Source: Cordia subcordata
Lineage: Eukaryota; Streptophyta; Magnoliopsida; Boraginales; Cordiaceae
Assembly (NCBI GenBank): GCA_028554755.1
Contig: JAPTOF010000031.1
Span: forward strand, 1,531,001 to 1,595,000
Direction: 5' to 3'
DNA length: 64,000 nt
Part shown: positions 59,266 through 64,000 of the stretch, piece after piece
Layout: each line of letters begins with the position of its first letter
How positions within the stretch are numbered: position 1 is the first letter of the stretch
Translations under genes and position numbers: made by a program
The notes under the pieces: model-generated
Told to the model about the DNA's origin: nothing
Databases searched by the model: none
Seen by the model: the letters and a program-made list of their open reading frames with translations, nothing else

Positions 59266-60439
59266 AATCCTATTCAACTGGGAGAAAAGTTGAGTATTTA
59301 CTTTTCAACTGGGAGAAAAGTTGAGAAACAAACTAATAGAGTTTGAAAAGAAAATCCAGAGATATGAAAAGAAATAGTGTGAAAAATATTCGAGAAGTGC
59401 AAAAATATTCGAGAGAATAAAAATTCAGAGTGGAAAAAGTATTTTGAAAATCAAGAAAAATATTTCTGCAAAAATATTGAGAGAAAATCAGAAATAAGAA
59501 TTTTGGAAAGAAGAAGTTTCTGTTAGAAGATTAAGCTGTTACAGGTACTTCAAGGAAAATTATCAGAAACCAGAATGCTGTTACCCGTTGCCGAATTTGA
59601 AGATTTGAGATGGCGTTAGGGTGTTAAGCGAAAGTGGTAATTGATACTTTCCTATATGAGTAAATCCTAGACAGTAATATTTTCTGAGAAAATTCGGAAA
59701 GGAAAAATTCAAATTCTGAAAAAGAAAAATTTGCGAAGAAAAGAAAAAATGAATTTCTTGAAAAATTCAGAAATAATCTGAAAGATGAAAAAAAAAAACA
59801 ATGAAATGTCGACATGGATTATCGATGAAGATGAAAATCAGTTATAAGAACTGATGCGAACAACCTTATTGAATGATGATAAGGGAAGAAAAGTTGTTCA
59901 GATATAGAACAATGAAGGATTGCGCTTTGAAGGTGGTAGCATATATGTACTACTACGAAAGAATCGATTGAAGAAATTTTTGAAATAATTCAGAAAGAAG
60001 AAATTGAAGAATCATTCATAATGATGATTGAAGAAGAAGAATTATGGAATCATTCATAAGAATGATTGAAGATCATACACATTGACGATCATGGAGAAAA
60101 TGATTGTTGAGGAAGATGATGAACGAGAACCTAATAATTTGGTTCTTGACATAATATTCGAACGAGATAAAGTTTGGGAAAAGAATAGTAAGCATTATGA
60201 TGCGGTGGTGAAAGCGGTCATAATGGTTAATGATGATCTTTGAGTCATGATAATAAATCATGATAAAATCAAAAGAAAGCTGATAATGCTGGTACAGATT
60301 TCAACAATGAGAAGAATTGACAAGAAGTCAGTATCAATAATGCTGAAATGTATAAGAAGTCAAGAAGGAATCGAGGAAGATTTGTCGTATCAAGACAAAG
60401 ACAAAGAAGATATCAGATTTGCTGAATATTGATAAAAGG

Positions 60440-60625
60440 CAAATAGTTGCAAATAGTGCAAACAGTTCTACTATTCATAGATAGTGGAATTTACTGTTCA
60501 TAAACAGTAATTTACTTTTACTGTTTATAGATAGGATGTGTCTGCGGATCTGAAATATTTGGAATCCGTGGAAAAATTGTTTTTGATTGTTTTTGAAGTC
60601 CGAGCACATCAATTGTCTATAAAAG
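60440..60625 (+). promoter_or_regulatory. Promoter of array unit 2
   Basis: Same layout; TATA at 60616-60625. Confidence 0.7.
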
Positions 60626-62359
60626 AAAGACTCGGATGCATTGTAAGTAAGGAGTGGAGAAGGAAGAGAAAAAGGGAAAAAAAAAGAGAAATTGAAAATT
60701 TTTATTTCTCAATAATATTTTGAAATTTTGAAAATATTTTGTTCATGATCTGACCTAATATGGGGTAGAGATCAGGATGGATTATGGTAATATCAACATA
60801 CCATAGTAGCGTGCTTTAAGCTATATTACTCAGACCTTGAGGATAACTCTCAAATACTCCGCTGTCATGATTATTTCTTGAGAGTAGGATATATTTCTTG
60901 ATAACAACAAGATCTTAGCATGCCTTATATACATGTACGTCTCGATGGAATAATTGCCCATTTGCCATTGTTGTTGTTTGAAAAGGCGTTTGAAGGGCTG
61001 AAAGGTTCCGCAGAGAAATATTTGTATGATGGCTGTAAGTTCCTTTGATCTAGTTGTTAACGAGAAATAGAGCTTAAGCTTAAGGGCTAATCTATGTCCG
61101 GTGAAAGACATTTGCGGCTTATGAAATATCTTGCTAGACTCCAACTGGGATAGGCCTCAAATAAATGGCCTCAGTACGTAGTTTTTCATCATCTGAAAAA
61201 CTTCCGAAAATCCTATTCAACGGGGAGAAAAGTTGAGAAACAAACTAATAGAGTTTGAAAAGAAAATCCCAGAGATATGAAAAGAAATAGTGTGAAAAAT
61301 ATTCGAGAAGTGCAAAAATATTCGAGAGAATAAAAATTCAGAGTGGAAAAAGTATTTTGAAAATCAAGAAAAATATTTCTGCAAAAATATTGAGAGAAAA
61401 TCAGAAATAAGAATTTTGGAAAGAAGAAGTTTACATTAGAAGATTAAGTATTACAGGTACTTCAAGGAAAATTATCAGAAACCAGAATGATGTTACCCGT
61501 TGCCGAATTTGAAGATTTGATATGGCGTTAGGGTGTTAAGCGAAAGTGGTAATTGATACTTTCCTACATGAGTAAATCCTAGACAGTAATATTTTCTGAG
61601 AAAATTCGGAAAGGAAAAATTCAAATTCTGAAAAAAGAAAAATTTGCAGAAGAAAAGAAAAAAATGAATTTCTTGAAAAATTCAGAAATAATCTGAAAGA
61701 TGAAAAAAAAAAAAAAAACAATGAAATGTCAGTACATGGATTACTGATGAAGATGAAAATCAGTTATAAGAACTGATGCGAACAACCTTATTGAATGATG
61801 ATAAGGGAAGAAAAGTTGTTCCGGTATAGAACAATGAAGGATTGCGCTTTGAAGGTGGTAGCATATATGTACTACTACGAAAGAATCGATTGAAGAAATT
61901 TTTGAAATAATTCAGAAAGAAGAAATTGAAGAATCATTCATAATGATGATTGAAGAAGAAGAATTATGGAATCATTCATAAGAATGATTGAAGATCATAC
62001 ACATTGACGATCATGGAGAAAATGATTGTTGAGGAAGATGATGAAACAGAACCTAATAATTTGGTTCTTGACATAATATTCGAACGAGATAAAGTTTGGG
62101 AAAAGAATAGTAATCGTTATGATGACGGTGGTGAAAGCGGTCATAATGGTTAATGATGATCTTTGAGTCATGATAATAAATCATGATAAAATCAAAAGAA
62201 AGCTGATAATGCTGGTACAGATTTCAACAATGAGAAGAATTGACAAGAAGTCAGTATCAATAATGCTGAATGTATAAGAAGTCAAGAAGGAATCGAGGAA
62301 GATTTGTCGTATCAAGACAAAGACAAAGAAGATATCAGATTTGCTGAATATTGATAAAA

Positions 62360-62547
62360 GGCAAATAGTTGCAAATAGTGCAAACAGTTCTACTATTCAT
62401 AGATAGTGGAATTTACTGTTCATAAACAGTAATTTACTTTTACTGTTTATAGATAGGATGTGTCTGCGGATCTGAAATATTTGGAATCCGTGGAAAAATT
62501 GTTTTTGATTGTTTTTGAAGTCCGAGCACATCAATTGTCTATAAAAG
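62360..62547 (+). promoter_or_regulatory. Promoter of array unit 3
   Basis: Same layout; TATA at 62538-62547. Confidence 0.7.
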
Positions 62548-64000
62548 AAAGACTCGGATGCATTGTAAGTAAGGAGTGGAGAAGGAAGAGAAAAAGGGAA
62601 AAAAAAAGAGAAATTGAAAATTTTTATTTCTCAATAATATTTTGAAATTTTGAAAATATTTTGTTCATGATCCGCCTAATATGGGGTAGAGATCAGGATG
62701 GATTATGGTAATATCAACATACCATAGTAGCGTGCTTTAAGCTATATTACTCAGACCTTGAGGATAACTCTCAAATACTCCGCTGTCATGATTATTTCTT
62801 GAGAGTAGGATATATTTCTTGATAACAACAAGATCTTAGCATGCCTTATATACATATGCGTCTCGATGGAATAATTGCCCGATTGCCATTGTTGTTGTTT
62901 GAAAAGGCGTTTGAAGGGCTGAAAGGTTCCGCAGAGAAATATTTGTATGATGGCTGTAAGTTCCTTCGATCTAGTTGTTAACCAGAAATAGAGCTTAAGC
63001 TTAAGGGCTAATCTATGTCCGCGGCTGAAAGACATTTGCGGCTTATGAAATATCTTGCTAGACTCCAACTGGGATAGGCCTCAAATAAATGGCCTCAGTA
63101 CGTAGTTTTTCATCATCTGAAAAACTTCCGAAAATCCTATTCAACGGGGAGAAAAGTTGAGTATTTACTTTTCAACTGGGAGAAAAGTTGAGAAACAAAC
63201 TAATAGAGTTTGAAAAGAAAATCAGAGATATGAAAAGAAATAGTGTGAAAAATATTCTGAGAAGTGCAAAAATATTCTGAGAGAATAAAAATTCAGAGTG
63301 GAAAAAGTATTTTGAAAATCAAGAAAAAATATTTCTGCAAAAATATTGAGAGAAAATCAGAAATAAGAATTTTGGAAAGAAGAAGTTTCTGCTAGAAGAT
63401 TAAGCTGTTACAGGTACTTCAAGGAAAATTATCAGAAACCAGAATGATGTTACCCGTTGCCGAATTTGAAGATTTGATATGGCGTTAGGGTGTTAGCGAA
63501 AGTGGTAATTGATACTTTCCTAAATGAGTAAATCTTATAAATTAATATTTTTTGATAAAATTCGGAAAGTAAAAATTAAAATTCTTAAAAAATAAAAATT
63601 TGCAGAAGAAAAGAAAAAAATGAATTTCTTGAAAAATTCAGAAATAATCTGAAAGATGAAAAAAAAAAAAAAAAACAATGAAATGTCAGTACATGGATTA
63701 CTGATGAAGATGAAAATCAGTTATAAGAACTGATGCGAACAACCTTATTGAATGATGATAAGGGAAGAAAAGTTGTTCAGATATAGAACAATGAAGGATT
63801 GCGCTTTGAAGGTGGTAGCATATATGTACTACTACGAAAGAATCGATTGAAGAAATTTTTGAAATAATTCAGAAAGAAGAAATTGAAGAATCATTCATAA
63901 TGATGATTGAAGAAGAAGAATTATGGAATCATTCATAAGAATGATTGAAGATCATACACATTGACGATCATGGAGAAAATGATTGTTGAGGAAGATGATG

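Larger units (their letters stand above)
58381..64000 (+). repeat. Head-to-tail array of a 1.92-1.94 kb mini-B unit
   Basis: Three units start at about 58381, 60323 and 62246 (lengths about 1942 and 1923; the third is cut by the window end). Each has the end of the 3' region, stem-loops, TATA, full leader, a 45-50 base filler (GAAATATCTTGCTAGACTCC...AAATGG), the last bases of the leader up to GTACGTAGTTT, then a jump to the end of the conserved small frame and the rest of the 3' region. Gag and the hairpin region are deleted and the primer site is lost. Units are almost identical except at CAG/CTG sites. Confidence 0.9.

Noticed and set aside
60830..61144. Antisense frame of about 104 codons across the leader, repeated at 62751-63068
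   Set aside because: It lies opposite the conserved leader, starts in filler DNA and ends with the leader; its recurrence follows from the tandem array.
58381..64000. CRISPR-like or rDNA-like tandem repeat
   Set aside because: Units are 1.9 kb, with pararetroviral promoter and leader; no short direct repeats with spacers and no rRNA sequence.

Overview
The window reads as nuclear DNA of a flowering plant, probably a eudicot. It holds a decayed Mutator-like (MULE) transposon with a plant mobile domain (PMD) gene, followed by about 56 kb of nested, mostly AT-rich endogenous pararetrovirus (family Caulimoviridae) sequence. I see no intact host gene, no rRNA or tRNA gene and no CRISPR array. The viral assignment rests on a tRNA-iMet primer binding site, movement-protein-like segments, a CCHC zinc knuckle, an aspartic protease DSG motif, a reverse transcriptase YIDD motif and RNase H, with no integrase and no true LTRs. 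The genus is not decided; the layout (movement protein, then capsid-protease-RT-RNase H, then a third ORF) recalls florendovirus/petuvirus-like elements.

Layout. 1-6600: palindrome-rich flank, MULE transposase pseudogene (+) and a convergent PMD pseudogene (-). 6700-7397: long AAT/TTA microsatellite. 7427-10521: truncated minus-strand copy of the autonomous virus ('A'). 10723-17282: a 6.05-kb plus-strand element ('B') bounded by direct repeats of its leader. 17283-18857: chimeric leader and an inverted B promoter fragment. 18858-26888: best copy of A, with the front half of its movement protein inverted. 26889-58046: at least five further B copies or fragments in alternating orientation. 58047-58380: inverted A leader. 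58381-64000: head-to-tail array of a 1.92-1.94 kb mini-B unit that runs off the window.

How the parts relate. A encodes the whole pararetroviral enzyme set. B has no protease, RT, RNase H or movement protein, but it shares with A a related promoter, a related leader, the same primer binding site, a related 3' end, and a recognisably homologous N-terminal protein domain. B adds its own roughly 725-codon Gag-like ORF: shared domain, lysine/arginine-rich helix region, CCHC knuckle and a very long acidic Asn/Ser/Glu tail. B is therefore best read as a non-autonomous partner or second genome component that relied on A. Its most unusual property is that much of its sequence, coding and non-coding, is a chain of short perfect stem-loops.

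A technical caution runs through the window. When copies are compared, many differences sit exactly at CAG/CTG sites and are small indels or scrambles, not C-to-T changes. This looks like base-calling error at methylated CHG sites, so several apparent frameshifts may not be real.
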